Source of the DNA: Balamuthia mandrillaris
Lineage: Eukaryota > Discosea > Longamoebia > Balamuthiidae
Length of the DNA: 64,000 bases
Direction: 5' to 3'
Assembly: GCA_031835245.1 (NCBI GenBank)
Contig: JAVKOQ010000010.1
Location: 310,001-374,000, forward strand
The translations under genes were made by a program, and so were the position numbers. The notes below the pieces were generated by a model that did not search any database, was not told the DNA's origin, and was given only the letters and a program-made list of their open reading frames with translations. The first letter of the stretch is position 1. Each line of letters starts with the position of its first letter. Positions 1 to 10,311 of the stretch are shown piece after piece.

Positions 1-74
1 GACTGCCACAACATAGCACACTTGCTTTATAATTCTCCTCCCTCTCAAGGACAAATCCATAGAAGAAGTGTCCT

Positions 75-850
75 GTGAGTTTGTCAACCTCAGCCAAAAT
101 CGTCCAGTCTGATAATGGCACTGAATTTGTCAACAAAGTCATGTCCATAGTATGTGACCAGGCAGGTTTCAACCACTGGTTCAACTCTTCATACCATCCA
201 CAAGCTAACAGTGCTGCAGAAAGCCACACCAAGCTCCTCAAATCCATGCTCCTTGTTGGTAAAATCATGAACACTTATCTCAAGATTCCTCATGTTGGAT
301 CCGTCCTGGACCCTCAGCTCTCCTTTCTTTTGTATCCCCCATCCTTCCTTTCTCCCGTTTCCCCTTTCTCTCAGTGTCCTTGGAAGCAATGTCAGAGATT
401 CACTCTTGTTGTCCTTCCTCTATTCTCTTGAATACACTCCTTGTCTCGTCACTGACTCTTTCCTTCCTAAGGTTGGATTCAACCAACATCCTGAAATCCC
501 TTAAAAGGTAAACTCAAACACTAGTCCACTTTCCTCCTCCATCACACAATTCGCCTTAAACCAGCAAATATCCTGTAACTCGGACTCCAAACCCTTTGAG
601 TTCTTCTTTGGCAGGTCTCTTTCTTACTCAGACAACAATTTTTACAGCATATCCAAGCTAAAAACCTGGGATCACTTCTCTCACTAAGGTCATGCTGCAA
701 ATCTATCCCTCTATCTATGAAAAGGTTACCAAATACAAACGTTTTGAAGTTGAAAAGATCCTCAACCATAATGGCCCTACCTTTCAACCATTACTATCTT
801 GTGAAGAAATACCAAGATTTGGATAACTCCTGGGTTGCAACCAAGGACTT
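75..850 (+). mobile_element. Degenerate Ty3/gypsy chromovirus: integrase C-terminal part plus chromodomain
   Basis: At 93-260 one frame reads like a retroviral-type integrase core: QSDNGTEFVN (the second catalytic Asp region) followed by YHPQANSAAESHTKLLKSML, where the Glu of AAESH fits the last acidic catalytic residue. After frameshifts, 545-625 reads FALNQQISCNSDSKPFEFFFGRS, matching the SPFELFFGR block that follows integrase in Ty3/gypsy elements. At 736-850 two frames joined by a shift read KRFEVEKILNHNGP and HYYLVKKYQDLDNSWV, a chromodomain. The order integrase then chromodomain defines chromoviruses. Stops and frameshifts show that it is dead. The 5' part of pol lies outside the window. 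Codon use is AT-rich, unlike the host genes nearby. Confidence 0.75.
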
Positions 851-1654
851 AGGCTCTCAGCGACCCAGGTGGAGAGGTTAGGAGATGGGTCGCTGAGAAC
901 CTACTTCATTATGTGGAAGTTCTTCTGCAGTTTATCTTCCAAGAAAAAGGATAGCAAGATGATACAAAGTTAGTCTGAAATCTCATTCAACACCTTTCAC
1001 TTGTGAACTTGAATAACAATGGGGAAGGCATTGAGGATGAGGGAGTAAGAGAAGTAAGAGTACACTATGTATGTACAATGCTTACTTTTTATGTATAGAT
1101 TGGTGTTGCTCTCAGAGCAAATAAACTTCTTATTACTACTACTACTCACTTCTCTTCTCACATAACCTGAGGTCTACAAGCAATAGCTCTTCTCCATGTT
1201 CCACACCTACTCTGAAGTAAGTACCTCCATTGAGTTCATTGCTGAATATATTGGGGAGTTGGTTGCAAAGTGTAGGAAATCAGTCAATAAGTTTGTGAAC
1301 ATTACTTCCAAAGATTGATAAAATGCAGAAGAACTTCCATGTTTTCAACTTGCTCTTGCCCATAATCTCCATATTCGATTACAACTTTGCTTACTCCAGA
1401 TTCTAAAGTGATCTTCTCAAAGATTTGGGCATCTTACCTGTTGCCAAATAAAAAGTACACAAACAGAAGCAGCCTGCTCACCTCTTGCCCATCAGATGGC
1501 ACATTGATCCTTAGTGTCGTTATGTTTCTTGAAGAACAAAAAGTGACTATTTTCATTGATTCTGTTTATTGTACACAACATTGTTTTCTTTTGACAATAT
1601 ATATATATAGTTTCTTTTGTTTATTCGAAAAAAACATTTACAATTCATTTTTTA
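851..1654. other. Non-coding AT-rich flank of the retroelement, possible LTR remnant
   Basis: No convincing gene. It holds a 13-bp perfect inverted repeat (855-867 with 886-898), a 16-bp inverted repeat pair (914-929 with 1324-1339), a polyadenylation-like AATAAA at about 1120 followed by a short TAC triplet run, and a TA-rich stretch near 1600. A few short frames (for example from about 1197) could be retroelement scraps. I could not define LTR boundaries because only one copy is visible. Confidence 0.35.
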
Positions 1655-3817
1655 TTACCAAAGTTGTGTCAATTCTTCACATACAGTTTGAATGTGTTGA
1701 AGCAATGATTGTTGTTCTTCTAATTCAGATTTAAGAATACGATTGTTTTCTTTAAGATAATGAACTTGCTCTCGTGCACCCCAAAGATCTTTAGCAACAT
1801 TAGGACGTTCCCATTTGTCACTTATTTGTTGCGTTGAGTCTTTCTTTTTTGTTAAAGGTTGATTAAGGAGGTTATTCAAATGGTCATCCAAGGTAGATAA
1901 AAAAGAAGATGATGCATGATTTGCAGAAGGTGTAACACTATCATGTTGTTTTAATTCTTGAAATTCTTGTAAAGAAAAGTCAGTAAGAGTTGTTTTTTGA
2001 TGGTTATTTGATTGGCTGTTAATTGTTGCAACTTGTTTTCTGGCTTTAGAAAAATGAGGCATATTGGTAGAATCATTTAACTGAAAAGCAGAAGAGAATG
2101 AATGAAGATGATTCTGTTGGGGTATATGATTTGTATTGTTGCATTTTGAAGGAAAGAAAAGCGATTCCTTAGCATAAAGCTGTTGCAGCTCTGTTTTGAG
2201 AGTTTGATTTTGAGTCATGTAGGCTTTGATTTGTGAAATTAGCTGTTGTTGAGTGCTTTGTGTTTGTTGTAATCTATAAAAGATGATGTTGGCAAGTAAG
2301 GCAAGATTTTGCAGTATCATTTCGCTAGTTTGGTAAAAGGAAGAGGACATGGTGCCTTTGGGTAGGGTGGATAAGGAAGGAAGAGTAGATAAGGACACTG
2401 AAGAGAGGAAAGGGTGATCTTTTGTGATGCTCACTTTGTTTGTTGATGTTAATGGGTCAGGTTTCTTTGAATCAGTAGAAGCATATGCAGAATCAAGGTG
2501 CCCAGTAGCAAAGTGCTTGTGTAATTGAGTTAGCTGCTTTAGCAAAAAGGCTAAGAATTTGTCTCGAGCTGCAATGCTCTGTATCAAAGTTTCCTCATCT
2601 TGTTGGGTCTTGCAAGAAATTTGCTTGGTTTGGGTACTTTTTGCTCCATTGACAGATTTATCTAGTTTTTCCTTCCAAAAAACTAAGGTTTATAATCATT
2701 CAGAGGAGAAATGGATAGGGGCACATACTGTTGCGTCAAAAACGGTGTTGTCTTTTGTTTTTCGGTTTCCCAGTTTTTTTTGTTGCTTGGTATGATCCTT
2801 ATCCAGCGATATGTGATTCTTTTCAAAGTAAAGTAAGAACCTCGAAGAACATTGTAAAGAGAGAATTCGTACAAGTTGTTGCTGGTTCTGTAACTGTTTG
2901 AATGCATAATCGCGATCCTGAAGAGCAGTGGTAAGAGAACGTGCCTCGATTGTTTTGGTTTGTGCTATATACTCCGCCTCTTTGAGTTTATTTTCCAAGG
3001 TCATGCACCGCTTCTGCATGTTACTTGTTAAGCAAAAATGGATGATGAAATAGTGAAGAGAAAGCTTACCCTTAAAATATCTTTCTCATCATTGCACCTT
3101 TGTAATTGCTCGATCATGTTGGGTGAACTGTGTTCTTTCAATTGTTGGTTCAGCTCCTCTCTTTGCATGGTTAATTCTTGGCATCTGCTATGCAAATCAG
3201 CAATTTCTTTATCTTTGGATTGACGAAGAGGCGTGTAGTATTGTTGATCGTGTGTTGGGTGGTGCTGTTTGGTGCTTGACGCAGAGGCATGAGGAAAGGT
3301 TGGAGGGAAAGAAGAAGTATTCTGTGGTGTCTCTTCTAAAAAGGTTTGTTGGAGGTGCAGGTCGTAGCCATGAGGGTTCTCTCGTTCCTTCTCCAAATGT
3401 TCAATGTAATCTCTAGCTTGCAGTAGCAAAGAGGATTGGCGGGATAGCTCTTCATTTTTCTCATCTATGATAACTTTCAACTCAACTAATTGTGCAACCA
3501 AGTCCTCTCGTCCGGAGTCCAAGTGCCCTTTCAGCTGATCTTTTAAGTGGAAGATGGTGAGGCGTAGATTAAAGTTCTCTTTTCTAAGGTCGGCAATAGT
3601 CTGAGTATATTGGTCAGGGAGTGAAGCGGGAGTGAACTGGCAAAAAGGAGAGCAAGCTTACCGTTTCGAGCTGCTTAAGGGCGAGGTTTTGGGAAATCGG
3701 GGTAAAGGGTGCGAACGCAACTGTTGCAGAAGAGGGCAAGAGAGGGGATTCAGAAGCAGACGGTTTTTGGTCTGGCAAAGATTCTTCTTTGGCAAGGCTT
3801 ATTGGTGGCAAAGACAT
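1655..3817 (-). CDS. CM1-motif centrosomin/CDK5RAP2-like coiled-coil protein
   Basis: Likely centrosome or MTOC scaffold that recruits and activates gamma-tubulin complexes. Exon 1 (3817-3662) encodes a Ser/Pro-rich head starting MSLPPISLAK. Exon 2 (3600-3070) opens with TIADLRKENFNLRLTIFHL, the CM1 signature of Cnn, CDK5RAP2, Mto1 and Pcp1, where the usual form is LKKENFNLKLRIYFL. It is followed by LVELKVIIDEKNEEL, also close to CDK5RAP2. Further exons (from 3013, and about 2678 to 1655) are coiled coil ending CEELTQLW. Exon 2 may instead start at 3636, which would need a 25-nt intron; the 3661-3601 intron (61 nt) keeps phase. The splice near 2680-2880 is not settled. The gene is divergent from MED18. 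The CM1 call is firm; the exact length is not. Confidence 0.8.
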
Positions 3818-4159
3818 GGTGGAGGTTTAGCGTGCTAACTGTAGTCCCTTAAGAAGGCAACAACGACAACGGCAGGCAAGGTGAGGGCCAAAGAAGTATG
3901 TGCTGGGTGGGGCTGCTGCGTGGTGCTCTTCTCTTCTTTCTTTGTGGTTTGGCGCGAAAAAAAATAAATAGAAACAACAACTATCCGTGTCGACGGGGCG
4001 GAAGGAAGAAAGAGCAGGGAGGGAGGAGGGCAGAGGCCGTTGCAAGCAGAACTTCGTTGTCCCCATTGATCGGCTTGACTTGGCGCCGCCTTAGTTAGCA
4101 GAAGCTTCATCCCATTTTGTTTTGCTGACGGAAAGCAATTGGGTGGCACTTTCAAAGAC
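3818..4159. promoter_or_regulatory. Bidirectional promoter with E2F-like palindrome
   Basis: 342 bp between the divergent starts of the CM1 protein (3817, -) and MED18 (4160, +). At 3948-3959 it carries TTTGGCGCGAAA, which matches TTTSSCGC on both strands, the classical E2F/DP site. A second GGCGCC core lies at about 4082-4087. No TATA box is obvious. E2F control of a centrosome gene is plausible but inferred. Confidence 0.5.
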
Positions 4160-5210
4160 ATGTCTAAAACAGGGACGAAGCTAGCTGGTGCAAGCGGAGC
4201 GGAGGCTGTGGCGGCCATAGGAGGTAAAATTCATGAGTGTTTCCTTCAAGGAGTGCTCGCGGGTGGAAGGGCGCACGCTACCCTGGTGGAGCGGTTACGC
4301 GGTTTATGTGAATTGCCTGAAGAGCAAGTGCTTTACCGTGAGTATGTCTACCGCGCATTAGCCCTCTCCACTGCAGAAGAAAGTACGCCACAGCAACATG
4401 AACTGCGAGTACGCTGCACTCTACAGGGTGAACCAAGATGGTAACCTTGTCCTTGTCCTTGTCCTTGTCCTTGTCCTTGTCCTTGTCCTTGTCCTTGTCC
4501 TTGTCCTTGTCCTTCTATATATTCTGACAACATCTAAGGACATTGCACTTCCTGGGCACCCCACAAACACGCGCAGGCCTTACTACCAACGTTCGCAACG
4601 TCATAGAAGTGGAGGTTAGCGATAATATTTGTGCATTTTTAGGGCTGATGGGCTACCATAACACTTTTGACTTTATACGCGATGGCTTGTTGTTCACCAC
4701 CAGCAAGAAGATCACCGTCACCGTTACCAACATCAAGAAGGTGGGCTCACTGATGCTCTTTTCGGAGATGGCGGCTAATAAATGCACAAAACATGCCCAC
4801 TAATAGCACTTGGCTGACAGGCCACAAAGTAAACCATTGACGGAGAGCTTGGATGACACTGCCTTTCTGGTTGAAGTTTCAGCGTTAACAGCAGATCAAG
4901 GCATTCAACACACGATGGAGGAAGTTGTTACGTTTGTTGAACATCTTATCCCGTATGCAGTTACATCACCTTTAGCCAGCTTTCTTATCTGTGCTTTGTG
5001 AACGTTGCTAATCAATGCCTCCAATTCAGGTTGGTGCAGCTGAAAAAGTTTGACTATCGAGTGTTGGCCAAAAGCGCGTCAGCTATGCCCTCACCCCAAA
5101 CTAAGAACAGCACCACCCCCAAAGAGAAACGCAAGAAAAAGACAAACACTAATGTACAAACTAAAAAGGGCACCTCTCCTCCTGCTAACAGTAGCATCAG
5201 AAGGACCTAG
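4160..5210 (+). CDS. MED18: Mediator complex subunit 18 (head module)
   Basis: RNA polymerase II co-activator subunit of the Mediator head. Four exons, 4160-4440, 4539-4740, 4807-4952 and 5030-5210, join in frame to 269 aa. All introns are GT..AG and phases agree (2, 0, 2). Family matches in order: HECFLQGVL near residue 33, LVERLRGLCE (human LIHRLRGLCD), RWTLHFLGTPQTRAG (human WHLRYLGQPEMGD), an internal beta-barrel GYHNTFDFIRDGLLF, and FVEHLIPLVQLKKFDYRVL (human FAEQLKPLVHLEKIDPKRL), which spans the exon 3/4 junction. A Lys/Thr-rich tail follows that human MED18 lacks. The start is the first ATG; a TTG lies 21 nt upstream in frame. Intron 1 is almost entirely a hexamer repeat. Confidence 0.92.
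4446..4513 (+). repeat. (TTGTCC)n hexamer repeat filling MED18 intron 1
   Basis: About 11 tandem copies of TTGTCC make up most of the 98-nt intron 4441-4538. The repeat begins 5 nt after the 5' splice site and stops about 25 nt before the acceptor. Confidence 0.95.
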
Positions 5211-5295
5211 CATTTCTATCCCTTTTTTTTCTCCTTTGCGTACTTCTTCCTCTTCCTCTTCCTCCATTATGCGCTGCAAACAAGATAATGAAGTT

Positions 5296-6159
5296 TTATT
5301 CAAGTCTATACTTGGAGCGAAGAGCGGACATGGTACCATCAGCTTCCAGCTCCGCCAAACCCACATTGAAGAGGTTCCTCAAAAGACTGTTCTCGGGAAA
5401 GACTAGAGCCAAGGAGTTAGGCGTGGAGAGAGGACCACCCAAGGTAACTACATCGGTGGTGAAGGTAGTGACAGTGGCAGCGACGATGCCTTGAATTTCG
5501 CCCGCCTGTAGGGCAGCTTCCTCTGTGGCGAAGTCGGGGAATAGTTGAACTCTTTCCTCTCCTACGAGATTGACAGCAGTGGCCACGAACACGCTGCCAG
5601 AGACAGCTCCCACCAGGTTAGAAGCGTCGTCAACAAATTGCTGGAGAGAGGCAAAGGAGGAATCTCGCGGCACGTAGAGGCTCTGTACGGTGACGGCGTA
5701 CGGAGTAGAATAATCCAAAAATACGTCTCGCGCCGCGTTGACCGTTATCTGCTCAGCCAGAACGTGGATATTTTCATCGGCAGTGAACTTGTTGAAGTTG
5801 CCGTCGGAGGTAGCGGCATCGATGAGAGTGAGCACCTCAGAAAGAGGCACCATCACGTTCTTGGGCACGCAGTTTTGAAGCTGGCAGAGGGCAGCCACCA
5901 CCTCGAACCCAAATCCAGGTCTGTCAGTGGAGGTAGGATCAATGCCGAAAGGAGAGGTCCAGGCTGCCACCACCACTTGAGCTCCCCCGAGGTCGAAAGA
6001 GTGCTGCCGCCCGCTCCCTTCGCAGCAGGATGCGCTGCTCTCCGGAATCATCCCGGCAAAGTTAAAGTGGATTTCTGTGGCAGAGGTAGCTCCCGCCTCA
6101 CCAAAAGCCGCCACAACAACAGCCGCCACAAAAAACAATAACCGCAGCTTGTGTCCCAT
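5296..6159 (-). CDS. Secreted solute-binding protein family 3-like protein
   Basis: Intronless 287-aa protein, convergent with MED18 (86 bp between stops). It begins with a clear signal peptide (MGHKLRLLFFVAAVVVAAFG). The rest resembles bacterial periplasmic amino-acid-binding proteins (SBP family 3, the fold also used by glutamate-receptor ligand domains): PGFGFEVVAALC near residue 80, ILDYSTPY-type VFLDYSTPYAVTVQ near 145, LVGAVSGSVFVATAV near 183, EGIVAATVTTF region near 220, LALVFPENSLLRNLFNVGL near 250, ending SALRSKYRLE. No ABC permease or ATPase gene and no membrane channel segment is present, so it is not part of a transporter here. It could be an extracellular nutrient or signal binder. 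The fold call comes from recognised motifs; the ligand is unknown. Confidence 0.7.
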   Translation of the reverse strand: MGHKLRLLFFVAAVVVAAFGEAGATSATEIHFNFAGMIPESSASCCEGSGRQHSFDLGGAQVVVAAWTSPFGIDPTSTDRPGFGFEVVAALCQLQNCVPKNVMVPLSEVLTLIDAATSDGNFNKFTADENIHVLAEQITVNAARDVFLDYSTPYAVTVQSLYVPRDSSFASLQQFVDDASNLVGAVSGSVFVATAVNLVGEERVQLFPDFATEEAALQAGEIQGIVAATVTTFTTDVVTLGGPLSTPNSLALVFPENSLLRNLFNVGLAELEADGTMSALRSKYRLE

Positions 6160-7210
6160 CTTCCAAAACTTTCAGCGTCAGTTGAGTGGGTATTATATAA
6201 GCTCGCTTGTGTGCGTCGGCGCTTCGTTCGCTTTTAGCCACTGGTTGGGTTGTTGTTGTTGTTGTTGTTGTTGTTGGGGGAAACTGCCTCACTTCCTTTT
6301 TTTGGAAGGACGAGGGAGGGAGGTGGTTGAGGGTCAGTGCACTTTTGCGTAAAAAACAATGCTGTCCCAGCAGCGTTTGTTCCTCTGCGAAGCGACGCCT
6401 TGGCTCAAGGCCACGTGTTCGCGCCTGTGTTAACACTAATCATTAATAATAATCATTGCAGTAATGCATGAGGCCGCACTGGGGGAACAAACAACACTCT
6501 GCAGAAATTCAAGGCCTTAGGCGAGAATAAGCCGCCATAAGACTGCAGTAAGCATGCTTCCTGCCACCACTGGAAAAAGCAATGGCAAGACTCCCGGCCA
6601 GCGGACTTCCACCATGTTGCAACAAACAAGTTGGCGCGCTGGACATGTGACACGGCCGGAAGGCCGACCACACTTGGCAAGAAGGCCCCTTTCCTTTAGG
6701 GCCAGCTCTACCCCCATGCTGGTTAGTTGGACCACCCTCCCTTACTTCCTCAACCGTATGGAGGCATTATTTAACCCCAGAAAAAGTTAAGGGCCTGTAA
6801 TTCTCACGCTACCAACGACACCCCTGTGCCCCACAATACACTCAAAACAAGAACCAAAACCTCTCAGGCTGGCCATAGAGCTGGAACCTCTGCTTCATGT
6901 TATCTGCTTTCCGCGACACCACCACAAAAACGGTATTCGGACCGGGGCTGCACAAATAATGACCACCAGCACAGGGGTACTTCTGGAGTTTCGTGTTGTT
7001 CTTGTTCTACGTTCTTGTTGTTTCTTGCTTCACCATGTCTCCTTGTTCTTGTTTCTTCTTCTTCTTCTTGTTCTTCTTCTTCTGCTTCTTTTTCTCTGTT
7101 ACCTCTCTTATTACGCTCTTATTGTAGTAGTGGTAAACGTTGGAGGAGGCAGTGATAGTTCTTCTAATCTGAGATTTGGCGGTGTAGGGAAGCTTCGGAG
7201 GTGCTCTTCG
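6160..7210. other. Intergenic region, no gene seen
   Basis: Contains a GTT/TTG triplet run (about 6247-6277), AT-rich ATTAATAATAATCATT at about 6439 and a CTT-rich stretch (7040-7100) just upstream of the ArfGAP start. The latter is open in frame with the ArfGAP gene but is low-complexity Leu/Ser and lacks a good reason to be coding. No RNA gene recognised. Confidence 0.5.
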
Positions 7211-9747
7211 ATGCCATTAATGCGATGTGCTACCGGTATGTTGCAACGGCCACGAGGCTATCTCTGGGTCATCAACGAGAAGGTTGAGGCAGGACCAGAA
7301 GAAGAAGAAGAAGAAGAAGAAGAAGAACAACAACAACAACAACAGCAACAACAACAGCAACAAGAGGAAGAAGAGGCGAATTGTACGACCAACGAGTGTG
7401 ATGTGCTCCAGTGCGATGGGAGATGGCGGAAGTATTGGTTCTCTATTGAACAAGATGGTTTTATGCACTTCTCTTATTCAAATGCTCAGGTATTTCGCTT
7501 TTACTATTTTCCCTTGAATAAGGTCGCTGATTATAACAAATAATGCAGAAGGAGCAAGCCTTTGGAGGGATTGATTTGCTGCCTTGCAATGTGCGTTCGT
7601 TGGCCGCTCACTCCAAGCAAGCTCAATTGGTCACCTCTCTGCTGGCTTGCATGGGCATGGAGCAGCAAGGCAAAGGCGTTGAGAAAAGCTCACGATTGGA
7701 GAGTTTGGCTGAAGATAGAGAAATCGCTGTGCTGGAGGCAATAGAGTTCTTCCAACTGCTATCGCCACAAGGAAGCTTCTATTTTAGTCATCCCAATCCA
7801 GAAACTGTAGAAAACTGGCTACATGCGATTGGTTATGCCATCAATGCTGTGCGGCTTCGAGCACTTCGCAAGGAAGAACAAGCTTTACGACGAAGAAAGA
7901 CCCAGCTAGAACGATGGATAAAGGAGGAAATGGAGGCAATAAAGAGAAAAGAAGAGGTAAAAAGGAAAGTGGAACACATTAGGCAAAAAATGGAAGCAAG
8001 GAAAGCTACTACAACACAGCAGACTCAACAGGAAAGCTTAGCTACAATACAGATTGCAACATCAGCTAGTGCTTGTCATGATAGTGCAGACGTTGCCGAC
8101 ATTAGTCTTCCGGACCTAAAATTCAGGAGGCAGGATGGCACCACCAAGGATGCTAGGCTGAGCTCAACAGAGTACGAGCAACGTTTGGATGAACTGGAAT
8201 ATTTACTATCGCAAATGAAACAGCAAATTGGAGAGCTTGCCCTACAGAGCCAAGAAATTGTCGCACAATCCCAGTGCGTTTACGCCTCCGATTGGAAAGA
8301 CAATCGATCAAGGATGGCCGCCAAAAGAAAATCCTCGCCTCCCTCCCAGCTCCTACTTCGTAGAAACGACAGCACCGAAGGAGAGTACCCCATATCGCAA
8401 GGACGGGCGGTTGTCAATTACCAAGGTCAACCCAATGAACGTACAGAGAAGGGAAATTGCACTGACAACACTTCCCAAAGCGCAGCCAAATCTGTACATG
8501 GCTTTCATACTGTAAAAGAAGGTATTGTAGGGCTAAAAAGTTCCAGTTTCATTCCTTCAGAGGATTCTACCGCGGTAATGCCTGGCGGCCAGAAGAAAAA
8601 ATGGACCTCCTGGCTTAGGACAAAGCTGACAGGAGTACCTTGGACCGATCACTATCTCGTTTTAAAAAGCGACGGCAATCTTTATCTTTATATGTCACGC
8701 CACGATGTACGCTAGCCTTCTCCAATCCTGCCTCCTCAAATACCTCAAATATCTAAATCTCTTTCCCAGTATCTATTAGGACAACATTTATTACACCGCG
8801 TGCAACTTCTGCTAGCATGTGTTCGAGAATATGATTTCAGCAGCACGTCCGACCTTGCGAACAAGGGAACGAAGAATAAACGAGCAGCTACAGGGCCATA
8901 TTGGTTTGAGGTGATAACTTCAGAGCGTAATTTCCTATTCTGTACCGAAACCTACAAAGATAGAGCTACCTGGCTCCGCTTCATTAACTCTGAAAAGCAG
9001 AATGTAATGTCTGCCGTATTCAACGAAACCTTAGAGCAACGCCAGAAAACATTCAAATATAACCTCTCCCAGGTAAAATGTTCATTCTCGGTGTTTATTC
9101 TTATTCTTATACATTTCCTTGGTAGGATTCCAAGCCAATTCGTGATGTTGAGACGGTGGATGCAATTTCCCAAGGTCAGAGGGCTGTCTTGCGTTCGCTT
9201 TTGTCTTTACCAGGAAATAATGTTTGTGCCGACTGTAATACTCCTGGTAACCATCGCTATTTCTTTCTTTCTTTCTTTCGGTCTCGTCGCAAAATAGAAG
9301 AAACTAACACTATTTTTGTAACTAAGACCCACGGTGGGCCTCCACTCGATATGGCGTTTTTCTTTGTATTGATTGCTGTGGAATACACAGAGGACTCCCT
9401 GGTAACCGCCTCAAGTCTCTAGCCCTTGATGTATGGGAGGACCACGACGTGGAGGTATCACTGCATTCCCTCTTCTACTATCCCTTTACTTACCTCTTTC
9501 CGGCTCTCGTGTCTCTTGTTTCTCGTTTCCTCTAGGCTATGGAGAACGAGGGTAACCTAAAAGCAAACGCAAAGAGGGAAAAGCACCTACCTCCAGATTT
9601 TATTCGACCAATAGACGCGTACGTCCTTTGCCTACCTTCCTTGAAAGCCTTGAATTCATCTAAGAGACTCCATCTTCACTGTTCTTTAGCATGCAACGCA
9701 GGGACTTTATTCATCGCAAATATTTGCAAAACCAAGAGAGCTCGTAG
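7211..9747 (+). CDS. ArfGAP with tandem PH domains and coiled coil
   Basis: GTPase-activating protein for Arf-family GTPases, acting at membranes. Seven exons (7211-7489, 7549-8706, 8770-9072, 9126-9246, 9327-9454, 9536-9618, 9690-9747) join in phase to about 709 aa. PH domain 1 ([12 protein letters not shown] ... RWRKYWFSI ... [16 protein letters not shown]) carries a Glu-then-Gln tract inside an early loop. A basic coiled coil follows (residues about 210-265), then PH domain 2 ([18 protein letters not shown] ... [14 protein letters not shown] ... [10 protein letters not shown]). The C-terminus is the ArfGAP zinc finger: CADC, then FLCIDC giving CX2CX16CX2C, the arginine finger in CCGIHRGL, and [11 protein letters not shown]. 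It ends near RDFIHRKYL. Domain order PH-PH-ArfGAP recalls the ADAP/ACAP groups but no BAR domain was seen. The ATG at 7211 is the first in frame after a low-complexity leader. Confidence 0.9.
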
Positions 9748-10300
9748 GTGCCAAAGGCAACAACTCGGTGAGCGTGTTGCCGTGTAAGCTTCCTACTACA
9801 AATGACCTGCGCTCATTAGTATTAAAATTATACAAAACTCAACGATCCTGGCTAAGCTTGCACTAGTCCTGCACCCACGCTAATACCGGTGGGGAAGGGG
9901 ACCGCAAGGCCTGCCAACCAATCTCACAGGTGAAGGTCTGCATTGGCGACGGTGTTAAGACCACATCGGTGACCGGCGCAAAGATCAAAAGATCTAAGTC
10001 CGTGGGGGGTGGGGGGTGGGGGGTGAATGGAATGGATGCTCATGCTGCTGCTGCTGCTGCTGCCAATAAACTTTGGTGGCTTGTCATTCGCCTTGACACT
10101 TTTTTCTGCTACTCGTTTTTTCTTTTCTTTTCTTTTCTTTTCTTTTCTTTTCTTTTCTTTTTTTTTCTTTTCTTTTCTTTTCTTTTCTTTTCTTTTCTTT
10201 TCTTTCAAAAGGTAGGCGCACACGTCGCACTGCTCCACAAAGCTCCACTCACCATCCTATTTCTGATTGCTACTACATAAGGAGCAGAGCCCCTGCCAGA
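9748..10300. other. Intergenic region with (CTTTT)n and G-rich repeats
   Basis: Holds a G-rich run at about 10002-10025, a CTG run at 10042-10063 and a pentamer repeat (TTTTC)n at about 10110-10206. No gene recognised. The 5' part of the TnpB/Fanzor-like relic that starts near 10310 may once have extended here, but I could not align it. Confidence 0.5.
10110..10206 (+). repeat. (TTTTC)n pentamer microsatellite
   Basis: About 19 copies of TTTTC with one slightly longer T run in the middle. Intergenic. Confidence 0.95.
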
Positions 10301-10311
10301 GGAAGGAGGCA

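Noticed and set aside
3637..3661. 25-nt intron in the CM1 gene
   Set aside because: Far shorter than every other intron here; a 61-nt alternative (3661-3601) keeps phase. The short one would retain a few more CM1-like residues, so it is not fully excluded.
6959..7210. Leu/Ser-rich N-terminal extension of the ArfGAP protein from an ATG at 6959
   Set aside because: Encoded by a CTT-type repeat, low complexity, and the PH domain begins soon after the ATG at 7211; treated as leader.
7217..7468. Minus-strand frame with poly-Leu/Phe
   Set aside because: Antisense shadow of the Glu/Gln tract of the ArfGAP gene.
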